This document shows positions 18,470 to 26,546 of a stretch of 45,615 nucleotides of DNA, in pieces. The stretch comes from Roseiflexaceae bacterium. GTDB lineage: Bacteria > Chloroflexota > Chloroflexia > Chloroflexales > Roseiflexaceae. Numbering within the stretch: the stretch's first letter is position 1; each line of letters begins with the position of its first letter. The notes beneath the pieces were generated by a model. The model was not told the origin of the DNA, made no database searches, and saw only the letters and a program-made list of their open reading frames with translations. Location of the stretch: assembly GCA_947474225.1 (NCBI GenBank), contig CANJHS010000023.1, positions 1 through 45,615 on the forward strand, read 5' to 3'. A program made the position numbers and the translations under genes.

Positions 18470-19104
18470 GCATGGAGCACATTCGCGTCCTCGTCGTCGA
18501 CGACCATCCAGTGGTACGCCATGGACTCCTCGCACTGCTCAAATACGAACCGGGGATGCTCATTGCCGGCGACGCCGCTGACGGCGAAGCCGCCATCGAA
18601 TCAGTCATGCAGACCAATCCCGATGTGGTCCTCCTCGATCTGCGCCTCCCCAAATGCAACGGAGTCGACGTCATGCTCCGTTGTCGGCAGCTCGGGTCGA
18701 CTGCCCGTTTTCTCGTGTTGACAACGTATGACAGCGACGAAGACATCACCCGGGCACTTGCAGCCGGTGCCAAAGGCTACATGCTCAAGGACGTCTCGTC
18801 ATTCGAACTCATGCAAGCCATCCGCGCGGTCATGCGTGGCAACGCCGCCCTCGAGCCCAGTGTTGCCGCACGCGTGCTCGCACGCATGCACGACAACGGT
18901 GCCGACGATCTCTCGCTGCGTGAACTCGATGTGCTCACGCAGATGGTTCGTGGCGATGCCAATCGCGCCATCGCAGTCGCCCTCAATGTCTCAGAAAACA
19001 CCATCAAAACCCATGTCAGTCATATTTTTGCCAAACTTCAGGTCCAGAGCCGCGCCGAAGCGGTCGCAGTAGCCCTCCAACGTGGCATCGTCTCTTCGTA
19101 CTAA
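18466..19104 (+). CDS. Response regulator, NarL/FixJ family (REC + LuxR HTH)
   Basis: 212 residues; the ATG at 18466 overlaps the kinase stop codon in ATGA. The receiver domain shows the acidic pair in VVDDHPVVRHG (Asp12, Asp13), the phospho-acceptor Asp58 in VVLLDLRLP, and Lys108 in YMLKDV. The LuxR-type helix-turn-helix occupies about residues 148-205 (LSLRELDVLTQMV, ENTIKTHVSHIFAKL). It is a cognate partner of the preceding kinase and a DNA-binding transcription factor. The most likely target is the divergent adaptor-ATPase-permease operon, by analogy with LiaRS-like and other detoxification modules. Confidence 0.95.
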   Translation: MSMEHIRVLVVDDHPVVRHGLLALLKYEPGMLIAGDAADGEAAIESVMQTNPDVVLLDLRLPKCNGVDVMLRCRQLGSTARFLVLTTYDSDEDITRALAAGAKGYMLKDVSSFELMQAIRAVMRGNAALEPSVAARVLARMHDNGADDLSLRELDVLTQMVRGDANRAIAVALNVSENTIKTHVSHIFAKLQVQSRAEAVAVALQRGIVSSY

Positions 19105-19119
19105 TCGCTTGGGACTCGG

Positions 19120-19125
19120 TATAAT
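19120..19125 (+). promoter_or_regulatory. -10 element (TATAAT) at the YraQ-like gene
   Basis: TATAAT ends 6 nt before the ATG at 19132, with no Shine-Dalgarno sequence in between. This is the same arrangement as at the kinase gene, again suggesting a leaderless transcript. No good -35 is visible upstream, where the sequence is the end of the response regulator gene. Confidence 0.45.
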
Positions 19126-19131
19126 GACAGT

Positions 19132-20016
19132 ATGAACGCGCAACTTGAACAATTTGTGGTCATTTTTCTGGGCATTTTCTACGAGGCTATTCCGTTCCTC
19201 ACGATCGGCGCGCTCGTATCAGCTGGGATTCACCTCTTTGTCGACCCTGCCTGGTTGATGGCCAAACTCCCACGCAATCCCACGCTTGCTGCCTGTATCG
19301 GCAGCGTTATCGGGGTGTTGTTCCCGGTCTGTGAATGCGGTTCGATACCCGCCGCACGCAGCTTTATCGGCCGTGGTGCACCTGCCCAGTTTGGCTATGC
19401 GTTTGCATTGGCTGCGCCCGTCATCAACCCCATCGTCCTCATTTCGACCAGTGTGGCCTTTGTTGGAGTAACCGGTTGGGGATTTGTCTGGTGGCGTATC
19501 GGACTGACCATTGCCGTCGCAATCCTCACCGCACGGAGTATTGCGTCACCGCCGACCAGCATCACAACTCCGCCGCAAGCGCAGACGCATCAGCACAATG
19601 ATGACGAACTCCCCATCGTGGTATGGCTTCGACACGCCGCCATCGATTGGCTCGACATGCTGCGTTTTCTCGTCTTTGGTGCAGCAGCTGCTGCCATCGT
19701 GCAGGTCTTCGTATCAAACGACTGGCTCATCACGATTGCAGCCAATCCATGGTACGCCGTCCCCGCACTCATGGCGCTTGCCGCAATCATGGCCATCTGT
19801 TCCACCGTCGATGCATTCATCGGGCTTGCCCTGCTCAGTACCGTCGCGCCAAATGCTGTTTTGGCGTTTCTGGTTTTCGGCCCAATGATCGACCTCAAGA
19901 GTATTCCCATGTTTGTGGGCGCATTCGGCGAGCGGGTCACCCTGCGCATGATTACCACGACTGCACTCATCACCGCAGCAGCCTGCCTGTGCATCGGAGG
20001 TCTCGGATGGGTCTAA
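19132..20016 (+). CDS. Permease of the YraQ/UPF0718 family
   Basis: 294 residues, eight or so TM segments. The family motif FPVCECGSIPAARSFI with its Cys-Glu-Cys-Gly core is intact, as are PVINPIVLISTSVAF and the second half CSTVDAFIGLALLS. A hydrophilic, His-rich loop (TPPQAQTHQHNDDE) joins the two halves. Family members are inner-membrane proteins of uncertain substrate; metal or redox-linked transport has been suggested from the Cys motif. The 3' end overlaps the next gene by 10 bp, the usual pairing of YraQ with a YcgQ/TIGR03943 protein. Confidence 0.88.
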   Translation: MNAQLEQFVVIFLGIFYEAIPFLTIGALVSAGIHLFVDPAWLMAKLPRNPTLAACIGSVIGVLFPVCECGSIPAARSFIGRGAPAQFGYAFALAAPVINPIVLISTSVAFVGVTGWGFVWWRIGLTIAVAILTARSIASPPTSITTPPQAQTHQHNDDELPIVVWLRHAAIDWLDMLRFLVFGAAAAAIVQVFVSNDWLITIAANPWYAVPALMALAAIMAICSTVDAFIGLALLSTVAPNAVLAFLVFGPMIDLKSIPMFVGAFGERVTLRMITTTALITAAACLCIGGLGWV

Positions 20017-20705
20017 CAATTCGTCGCATCAGTATGGCGACCATCCTCTTTGCACTGGCTGGAATTCTCAGTTTTCGGACTGCAACAGGGCAGATGGCAC
20101 TCTATATTCACCCGCGTTACGAACTCCTGGTCTACGCATGTGCCTTGGTGGTGTTTCTCTTTGGCGCTGTGTCGCTCAGCAGCCACGCAACCCCACCGGC
20201 GTTCGGGACGATGTTCCTCCTCGTTCCGGTGTGCCTTGCCATCGGGATTACCCCAAAGCCCCTCGGTTCTGCTGCCCTCGTTGGCCAGTTCCATACACTC
20301 AATGCGGTAGCGCCGTCTACGCAAACAATCAATCCCACCGACACAACGACCGATCGCGCGCAGTGGGATCTCTATGATTGGGCGATTGCCAGCAGCGTGG
20401 ACATTACTCCCTATGCAGGGAGTACCGCTACAGTGGAGGGATTTGTCGTCCAAAACCCCGATCTTGGACTTCCTGCTGACCAACTGATGCTGGCACGATA
20501 CGTGCTCAAATGCTGCACCGCAGATGCCGGCGGGGTGGGGATGCCTGTGGTCTGGGCCAATCCATCGCTGTATGCAGCCGATACCTGGCTCCGCGTCACC
20601 GGCACGATTACCGTCGAATCACGGACGGGTGTGCCACGGGCGCTTCTGGTTGCGACGTCGGTTGTTCCCATCGAACCACCTATGCGTCCGTATCTGCTCC
20701 CGTAA
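20007..20705 (+). CDS. YcgQ/TIGR03943-family membrane protein
   Basis: 232 residues from MGLTIRRIS (20007), overlapping the preceding gene. Three TM segments in the first ~95 residues (ATILFALAGILSF, YELLVYACALVVFLFGAV, AFGTMFLLVPVCLAIGI) precede a soluble beta-rich domain. That domain contains GFVVQNPDLGLPADQLMLAR and KCCTADAGGVGMPV; the Cys-Cys region is characteristic of the family and probably binds a ligand or metal. It works with the YraQ-like permease in the same transcription unit. It converges on the YggS gene with only 3 bp between the stop codons, and no strong terminator is visible there. Confidence 0.82.
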   Translation: MGLTIRRISMATILFALAGILSFRTATGQMALYIHPRYELLVYACALVVFLFGAVSLSSHATPPAFGTMFLLVPVCLAIGITPKPLGSAALVGQFHTLNAVAPSTQTINPTDTTTDRAQWDLYDWAIASSVDITPYAGSTATVEGFVVQNPDLGLPADQLMLARYVLKCCTADAGGVGMPVVWANPSLYAADTWLRVTGTITVESRTGVPRALLVATSVVPIEPPMRPYLLP

Positions 20706-20708
20706 ATC

Positions 20709-21437
20709 CTATACCGTAGGATATGTCCGCTCCCCAAATATCGCTCGACCTACCCGTACCAACGTCGCACCTTCGGCAACTGCGACGTCGATATCGCCGC
20801 TCATCCCCATAGATAACGTGGTCAAGGTATGGTTTGGTACCGCGGATTGGAGCAGATCGCGCAGCATGCGCAAAGAACGGAACACACCCCGTACCGCTTC
20901 TTGATCGTCGCTGTATGGTGCGACCGTCATCAATCCCTCAATGCGGATACCATCTATTTCACCGATTGCAGCAACCAAGGCGGTGACGTCTGAACGTACC
21001 TGTGCGTCAGATTCCCAATTGCATGCAACGATACCTTCCTTGGAATCTTCGCCCGATACGTTACATTGCAACAAAATTCTGACCGGTGCCAGACCGAGTT
21101 CGATTGCATACCTTCCGAGAGCCTGGGCTAACGACAGACTATCAACCGAATGGATAAGGCGAAACAGCTGCACGGCTTTTTTTGCTTTATTGCGCTGCAA
21201 ATGGCCAATCAAATGCCACTCGATATCAGGCAAATCTGTACATTCTGGTATTTTCGATTCTGCTTCCTGGACACGGTTTTCACCAAATATACGCACTCCT
21301 GCTGCATATGCCTCGCGGACGAGTTCTGCGGGATGTGTTTTGCTCACTCCGATAAGGGTTACGTCCTCGACACGCCGCCCTGCAGCCTGCGCTGCACGTG
21401 CGATGCGTTCCTCGATCTTGGTAATTGCGTGCTTCAT
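20709..21437 (-). CDS. yggS: YggS/PROSC-family pyridoxal phosphate-binding protein
   Basis: 242 residues from MKHAITKIEE (21437), behind GAGGGGTG. The alanine racemase-like barrel without the second domain is typical. Key motifs are the PLP Lys in LIGVSKTHP, FGENRVQEAESK, WHLIGHLQRNKAK, HSVDS, and the phosphate-binding tail LSMGMSGDIDVAVAEGAT followed by VRVGRAIFG. The family has no known catalysis and is thought to buffer PLP and protect B6 and amino-acid pools. It follows the bch operon terminator on the same strand, so it may be expressed by read-through or from a weak promoter in the 38-bp gap. Confidence 0.93.
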   Translation of the reverse strand: MKHAITKIEERIARAAQAAGRRVEDVTLIGVSKTHPAELVREAYAAGVRIFGENRVQEAESKIPECTDLPDIEWHLIGHLQRNKAKKAVQLFRLIHSVDSLSLAQALGRYAIELGLAPVRILLQCNVSGEDSKEGIVACNWESDAQVRSDVTALVAAIGEIDGIRIEGLMTVAPYSDDQEAVRGVFRSLRMLRDLLQSAVPNHTLTTLSMGMSGDIDVAVAEGATLVRVGRAIFGERTYPTV

Positions 21438-21474
21438 GTCACCCCTCATTGATAATGTGGGGATTGTACCATGC

Positions 21475-21513
21475 ACAAAAAAACGGCACCGCGGACAATG
21501 CCGCGGTGCCGTT
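21475..21513 (-). terminator. Intrinsic terminator of the photosynthesis operon
   Basis: On the minus strand, AACGGCACCGCGG (complement of 21501-21513) pairs with CCGCGGTGCCGTT (complement of 21482-21494), a 13-bp perfect stem with a 6-nt loop. The transcript then runs into a seven-U tract (plus-strand A-run at 21477-21483). It begins 11 nt after the bchZ stop codon. Confidence 0.92.
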
Positions 21514-21523
21514 CCTGCACACA

Positions 21524-23014
21524 TTAGCCGCGGTTGGCAGCCAAGCCTGCATTCACCAATTCTGCGGTGACTTCGGTCGCACCTTGCTGCCGGGCAATCC
21601 CCTCGATGGCCATCTGTAGCTGCCGTGATGCCGAGATGCGCGGCAAATACGGTAACTTCTGTAACTCAGCATCGAGCATCTCGCGCGCTTCATTGGACCA
21701 ACGCAGATTCCCAGACTGTCCGGTAGTTGCTGCAGGGGGGGCGCCATTGCTCCGCGCTGCGGCGTATGCACCATCGACCGGCAAGAAGTTCAGGAGCCCG
21801 TCGTAGAGCCGATTGACAATTTCTTGCATCAGAATGACACAGCCACGAAATCCACTGTAGGGCGTCCCGACTGCCCGGCGAACGGCCGGTCCAGGGAACG
21901 ATGCGGGGATGTAATTGGTGAAGCGTGAACCCGCCTCACGCAGATAGATGCGCTCGTTCATTGACCCGAACAGAAAAGACGGTGCCTTCTTGTGGATGTG
22001 CTGGCGCGTTGCTTCGTTGTCATAATCACCGGGACGGCGTGGACGTGCAGTCGCAAAAGCAATTTTCATCCCCAATTCTTCGCCCAAAAAGCGCTCGAGC
22101 CCTTCGGCCAATCCCAAACCAGCCACAATGCCTACATCCAACGTACTGAACCAGTCTCCCTGTGGCCCACGCCACAAATCCCAGACCGCCTGCAACGTGG
22201 TTTTCTTTTCGTTTGCGATGAATGCCTCCGCCTGCACACTCGTCCCGAGGAGCGTCCCGAGTGCCCGCACAAAGGCATTGCTATCCTTCATCCCGTACGG
22301 CGTCGTCAGAATGGGTTTGCCCAATTGCTCGGCCAGTCCCATCCCGAATTCTTTGTACAGCACCACCGTCACATCGGCGGCAGCCAGTTGATGCATGTCG
22401 GCCAGGGTCGTCGCGTATGGGAAAACGATATTGACGGTACCGCCTGCGCCCTCAATCATGCGCTTCATCTCTTCGAGCTCGGATGGCGCATTGAAGCACC
22501 CATACGTCGGCCCAATAATGTTGACCGAACGCGGCTTGTGTGCCACTGTTGCCCGCTGTTGTGCACCGTATTCGTCCCACAGCCAGATCAGCACGCGGTC
22601 GCGGCCCGCCCATTCGTCTTCGGCGAGAGAGTTACTATAGTAGAACTTTGTCCCGACACCGAGCTGTTTCACCAAGGATGAATGGTCCGAGCCAATCATT
22701 TCGGACTCGGCGGTCGACACCACGATAACGTGTTTGTTGTCGAGTGCACCCGTCAACGCCAGGTTGTCGTAGGTCCATTTGACTTTATCTGCGGTGCCCT
22801 TGCCGCCGACTTCTTGTTCGGTCATAGTGGCAGGTGTCAGGTTCTCGATATGCGGGACAGCATCTGTATAGTCTGGCACTGCGGTGCCCACTAAGTTGAA
22901 GCAACCGACCGGTGCGTCGCATATCACATGCACGTCCGGCATCGGGCACATCGTCCAGATTGCTGCCCAGTACCCACTAGTATCGGAAAGATCACGAATG
23001 ACCGTCGGTGCCAT
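21524..23014 (-). CDS. bchZ: Chlorophyllide a reductase subunit Z
   Basis: 496 residues, the usual BchZ length. BchYZ is the MoFe-protein-like half of chlorophyllide a oxidoreductase, which reduces ring B of chlorophyllide on the way to bacteriochlorophyll a. Visible features: the early HVICDAPVGCFNLVG Cys motif for the shared Fe-S cluster, IIGPTYGCFNAPSELEEMKR, LTTPYGMKDSNAFVRAL, and the C-terminal PFGPA-like ending (PYLPRISASRQLQ, EVTAELVNAGL) seen in BchZ and BchB. A ribosome site GGGAGAAG precedes the ATG. Last gene of the run bchC-X-(DUF169)-(48 aa)-Y-Z, followed by a strong terminator. Confidence 0.97.
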   Translation of the reverse strand: MAPTVIRDLSDTSGYWAAIWTMCPMPDVHVICDAPVGCFNLVGTAVPDYTDAVPHIENLTPATMTEQEVGGKGTADKVKWTYDNLALTGALDNKHVIVVSTAESEMIGSDHSSLVKQLGVGTKFYYSNSLAEDEWAGRDRVLIWLWDEYGAQQRATVAHKPRSVNIIGPTYGCFNAPSELEEMKRMIEGAGGTVNIVFPYATTLADMHQLAAADVTVVLYKEFGMGLAEQLGKPILTTPYGMKDSNAFVRALGTLLGTSVQAEAFIANEKKTTLQAVWDLWRGPQGDWFSTLDVGIVAGLGLAEGLERFLGEELGMKIAFATARPRRPGDYDNEATRQHIHKKAPSFLFGSMNERIYLREAGSRFTNYIPASFPGPAVRRAVGTPYSGFRGCVILMQEIVNRLYDGLLNFLPVDGAYAAARSNGAPPAATTGQSGNLRWSNEAREMLDAELQKLPYLPRISASRQLQMAIEGIARQQGATEVTAELVNAGLAANRG

Positions 23015-23041
23015 AATTGTTCTTCTCCCTCGGTCTATCTT

Positions 23042-24313
23042 TTATTTGTCTGTGAAAAATTCCTGCATGAAGCGGTAACGGTCGCCCTTCGTCAGCACTT
23101 CGGCCACAAACTCAATCGTGGCAGCCATGCCGCTACTCAAAAAGAACGGTCGTGATGCTAATTGATTGGTGAAGTACATGGCGGGTATGCCGCGCTCCTT
23201 GGCAACACTCGCTAGTGGTGTCGTCCCAAAGACCAAATCGGGTGCGTAGCGGTCAATCGCCGCGACGTCTTCTTCGAGTGCTTTACGGTAAATGACTTCT
23301 TTGGTGCCGTGTGATTTGAGCCACATCTCGTCGGGCAAGACCAACGGATCTTGGCCGATGCTGGTCGACACGTACGGCACATGTGCGCCTGCTTCGACCA
23401 ACATGCGGGCGTAGGCAAGTTCGGTCCCCTCGTACCCTGTCACCAGCACCGTCCCGCTCAGGGGTCGGGAAGCCACAATTGCAGTAGCTTTGGCGCGCTC
23501 TTCGTCGGCCACCTGCTGTACCAGTGCTTCGTCGAGCCCGAGGATGCTGCCAATGGATTTAATCCATGCATAGGTACCGCTGATGCCGACCGGTGCACCG
23601 CCTGCAATCGACATCCCGATTGACCGCGCGATATTCATCGATTCTTTATAAAACGGGTGGAGCGGGGCCATTGCCGCTGCCCGACCTGCGCGACGGAAGT
23701 CGTCAATCGATCGCCCCGGCAAAAAGATTGTTTCACTCACACCCATGCGGCGCAGCAGTCCATCGATGAGCAATGGATCGGCGGGGAAGACTTCGCCCAA
23801 CAGCACGACGCTTTTGTCTACCACAGGTCCTTCGCGTTCTGCCAGGCGATTCAACAGTGCTGCCACCGCGATGTCTTTTGCCTCGGGGTGCGAATGGATT
23901 GCATATGCAGGAACGCGTACCAACACCACATCCGCGTCACCGATCTTTTTGGGCAATAACTCTTCGGGCATGCCGGCAGTTTCTGCCACACACAACGAGA
24001 CGACGGGGATCAGTTTGACCCCGGGTTCTTTGCCGGCGACTTCGATGGCGGCACGTGTGCCTTCGACAACTTGGCCACTCATGAGTTCGGCAGTGCCCAA
24101 TTGCGGTGCTAATATCGATTTGCTCGCACCATAAAAGTGCGTCACGAATGTCAGACCATACAGACAGCCGGTGTCGGTTGCCATTACCGGATGCGACCCT
24201 TCGAGACGCGTCAGAATGCGCAACGAACCAAATGCCGGACACATGGACTGTGGGTGGAGTTTGCAGGGCGATGTATTTTTGCCAGTCTGATTGAGTTCAA
24301 TTATTTCAGCCAT
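23042..24313 (-). CDS. bchY: Chlorophyllide a reductase subunit Y
   Basis: 423 residues from MAEIIELNQTG (24313), with GAGGG upstream; an in-frame longer start lacks support. Cys residues for the BchY-BchZ Fe-S cluster are in SPCKLHPQSMCPAFG and TDTGCLYG. LCVAETAGMPEELLPKKI, FLPGRSIDDFRRAGRAAA and GGAPVGISGTYAWIKSIG are typical of the family. It pairs with BchZ to bind chlorophyllide a and receives electrons from BchX. It is 27 bp before bchZ and 81 bp after the 48-codon gene. No oddity beyond its upstream neighbours. Confidence 0.97.
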   Translation of the reverse strand: MAEIIELNQTGKNTSPCKLHPQSMCPAFGSLRILTRLEGSHPVMATDTGCLYGLTFVTHFYGASKSILAPQLGTAELMSGQVVEGTRAAIEVAGKEPGVKLIPVVSLCVAETAGMPEELLPKKIGDADVVLVRVPAYAIHSHPEAKDIAVAALLNRLAEREGPVVDKSVVLLGEVFPADPLLIDGLLRRMGVSETIFLPGRSIDDFRRAGRAAAMAPLHPFYKESMNIARSIGMSIAGGAPVGISGTYAWIKSIGSILGLDEALVQQVADEERAKATAIVASRPLSGTVLVTGYEGTELAYARMLVEAGAHVPYVSTSIGQDPLVLPDEMWLKSHGTKEVIYRKALEEDVAAIDRYAPDLVFGTTPLASVAKERGIPAMYFTNQLASRPFFLSSGMAATIEFVAEVLTKGDRYRFMQEFFTDK

Positions 24314-24394
24314 ATTTGCCCTCTTCCGTAATGCAGAGACCGTACTACGTTCTATGCAAATAAGAGGCTCCAAACCTCTTATTGCTGGTTGCTG

Positions 24395-24541
24395 TTATTC
24401 GTCTTTGACCGATGAAGGATCGACACGCAGGTACGCCGCAGTGGCCTGTTTGTTGGTGAAATATGCTGCGACCACAAACCCCACGATTACCAGCCCCAAT
24501 GGAATGAAACACATGACCAAACCAGACGTTGATGGACCCAT
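24395..24541 (-). CDS. Small single-TM protein (48 aa) between bchX/DUF169 and bchY
   Basis: The frame runs from ATG at 24541 to TAA at 24395, with GAGAGGAG 6 nt upstream. The product begins MGPSTSGLVMCFIPLGLVIV and ends AAYLRVDPSSVKDE. About 20 apolar residues (8-27) form one TM helix, followed by TNKQ, so the N-terminus probably faces out and the charged C-terminus the cytoplasm. I do not recognise the family. Arguments for a real gene are the good ribosome site, the snug fit between genes on the same strand, and clear TM and tail composition. By position it could be an assembly factor or membrane anchor for chlorophyllide reductase, or a small antenna or reaction-centre subunit; these are guesses. 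Confidence 0.7.
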   Translation of the reverse strand: MGPSTSGLVMCFIPLGLVIVGFVVAAYFTNKQATAAYLRVDPSSVKDE

Positions 24542-24598
24542 GATGGTGCTCCTCTCACATGTATCGCCACAAGTGTCGCCACTTGAAAGCTCCTCGTA

Positions 24599-25327
24599 TC
24601 ATTCTGCCTGCTGCGGTGCATGCGACGGCATAATCAGTTCGCGCATCTTGGCAGGATCGAAGCGAAAGTTCGCTACCAGATCCAAAACATGCTGAAAGTG
24701 ATGTGCCGGTATGGTCACAAACAACTCGCCGGGCAGCAGCTTATTGTGCATTCGACCGCCGCCATCCCCGGTGGCAAACACGCTATTCTGTTTGTTCATC
24801 GGGGTCGCAAAAATCGAAGCGCACGCGGATGGACCGACTTCGCCGATGGGGAATGTGCCTTCGCGCACCGACGCCGCACCGGCGATTTGCATCGCATGCA
24901 ATGCATCCGTGACACAAATCACCGAATCTATCTGTACTCCAGCCGGCACATCGTTGAGCGGTGCAGCTGCAAGTGCCACGATACTCCCGTCGGGTAGCCG
25001 TTCGCTCTGCGCTTTGTTGCGCTTGGCTGCCTCTGGGGTGAAAAATCCTTGCGCCATGGTGAGATACTCACCCTCGGTGATGAGTGGAGCCGCTTTGGGC
25101 AACAACCCCAGATGCCACAGGCCGACATAGCAATCGTGATGCTTTGCATCGACATAGATGCGTCTGCCGCTTTCGGCTTCGCGGACAATCCCGCATGCAA
25201 CGACCTGTGCAGGTTCGTACCCCGCGGGTGCGGCATCACGGCAATAGGTAATGGCAATCGGTGTACGTTTAACTTTGAGCACATCAACCAAGACGCGATT
25301 GAGCTCAAGTGGATCGACTGGTGTCAT
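24599..25327 (-). CDS. DUF169 (COG2043) family protein inside the bch operon
   Basis: 242 residues, ATG at 25327 with GAGGAG 5-6 nt upstream and only 9 nt after the bchX stop. It matches the DUF169 pattern: an N-terminal RTPIAITYCRDAAPAG, a middle CYVGLWHLGL with Cys, a glycine/serine-rich VGPSACASIFATPM, and a C-terminal MHNKLLPGELFVTIPAHHFQ. Members occur in many anaerobes and archaea and are uncharacterised; the spaced Cys residues suggest metal or Fe-S binding. No TM segment, so cytoplasmic. Lying between the two halves of chlorophyllide a reductase (bchX upstream, bchY-bchZ downstream), it may serve Fe-S loading, oxygen protection or substrate handling for that enzyme. This is context only. 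Confidence 0.8.
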   Translation of the reverse strand: MTPVDPLELNRVLVDVLKVKRTPIAITYCRDAAPAGYEPAQVVACGIVREAESGRRIYVDAKHHDCYVGLWHLGLLPKAAPLITEGEYLTMAQGFFTPEAAKRNKAQSERLPDGSIVALAAAPLNDVPAGVQIDSVICVTDALHAMQIAGAASVREGTFPIGEVGPSACASIFATPMNKQNSVFATGDGGGRMHNKLLPGELFVTIPAHHFQHVLDLVANFRFDPAKMRELIMPSHAPQQAE

Positions 25328-25336
25328 GGCAACTCC

Positions 25337-26521
25337 TCAGCGATAGGATGGTGCGTCCATCTCGCGCAAATCGACATAACTAAACTCTTGACCCGAGCGA
25401 CGCAGTGCCGACAAAAATGCAGCCTTATTGTCCAGTTCGTCGATAGTACCAATCCGGATTTCGACTGCCCCTGAGGTAACGGTGACGCCATCGCGCTCGT
25501 TGCTACTCAAATCGGTCACATACAAGCCTATCGCTTCCATGACCTGCTTGACTTTGAGTTGTACCGGATCGTCGGTCTGTACCTGCGGAATAACCGAAGG
25601 GCTCAGCGACAGCATGGGGATGGCTTTTTTGTTGCCGGTCGTGCCTGCAAACAATTCATCCGCACTCGCTGAGTCGGGTCGACCATCGGGTTCTTCTGCG
25701 CCAAACACACGCAAAAAGTCATGATATTCCAGCGCCGTATAGTCGTCGCATGGTGGAATTTCGTTCTGCGCAATCTTGCTGGCCAATTCACCAAAGATCG
25801 TATTAAATTGCTCGTCCTCGAGTGCCAAACGGCAGGCATCCGCGAGTTCGCGTACCTTCCGACTCAATGGGATGCGGGCGAGAATGGGGAGACCGACGGC
25901 TTTGGCATAGGTGTCAGCGGTATCGCTGCCATCGTCGCGGTTGACAATCAAACCGAGGACCGAGGTCGTCCCGCCCATGCTCCGGAAGTATGCTGCTGCT
26001 TTGGCAATATTATTGGCTGCATACAACGACTGCCGGTCATGGCCGACGACGATAATCACTTGCTCAGCGAGTGAGCGCGCGAGCGGCGTCGCAAATCCGC
26101 CACAGACCACATCGCCCAAAAAGTCCATCACGACGTAATCGAGGTTCCATTTGCTCAAGCCCAACCCTTCGAGGGTTTTGAATCCCGACGAAATGCCCTG
26201 CCCACCACAACCACGACCGACTTCTGGTCCACCGAGCTCACATCCATAGAGGACGGCGTTATCTCGTAATTGGCTGCGAAAGATCACATCGCCGACGCTC
26301 AGCTCGTCTTCGCGGCCCTGCTCTTTGAAGATGCGCCATTGTTCACCCAGCGTCGGCAGGGAATGCCCACCAAACACCGTATTACACGAGTCATGTTTCG
26401 GGTCGCAACCGAGCTGTAAAACGCGAAAGCCATCGAACGTGAGACGCGAGGTGAGGTTCGAGGTAAAGAAACTCTTCCCCATCCCGCCCTTCCCATAGAT
26501 TGCTAACATTCGTGGAGCCAT
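25337..26521 (-). CDS. bchX: Chlorophyllide a reductase iron protein subunit X
   Basis: 394 residues from MAPRMLAIYG (26521), chosen because GGTGAG is 5 nt upstream; a GTG at 26530 lacks a ribosome site. NifH/BchL-like ATPase: P-loop IYGKGGMGKSFFTSN (Lys16), switch I region GCDPKHDSCNTVFGG, and the two [4Fe-4S] Cys regions LGGPEVGRGCGGQGI and VVMDFLGDVVCGGFATP. It passes electrons to BchYZ with ATP hydrolysis. A C-terminal extension (~290-394, acidic and partly repetitive SASADEL) separates it from shorter BchL proteins and is usual in BchX. It lies 25 bp after bchC and 9 bp before the DUF169 gene. Confidence 0.97.
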   Translation of the reverse strand: MAPRMLAIYGKGGMGKSFFTSNLTSRLTFDGFRVLQLGCDPKHDSCNTVFGGHSLPTLGEQWRIFKEQGREDELSVGDVIFRSQLRDNAVLYGCELGGPEVGRGCGGQGISSGFKTLEGLGLSKWNLDYVVMDFLGDVVCGGFATPLARSLAEQVIIVVGHDRQSLYAANNIAKAAAYFRSMGGTTSVLGLIVNRDDGSDTADTYAKAVGLPILARIPLSRKVRELADACRLALEDEQFNTIFGELASKIAQNEIPPCDDYTALEYHDFLRVFGAEEPDGRPDSASADELFAGTTGNKKAIPMLSLSPSVIPQVQTDDPVQLKVKQVMEAIGLYVTDLSSNERDGVTVTSGAVEIRIGTIDELDNKAAFLSALRRSGQEFSYVDLREMDAPSYR

Positions 26522-26546
26522 GGTGCTCACCGTTTCTAGGCTGTAC

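Noticed and set aside
19623-20006. N-terminal extension of the YcgQ-like frame into the YraQ gene
   Set aside because: The extended part is out of frame with the conserved permease and is Arg/His-rich. The family start MGLTI at 20007 fits.
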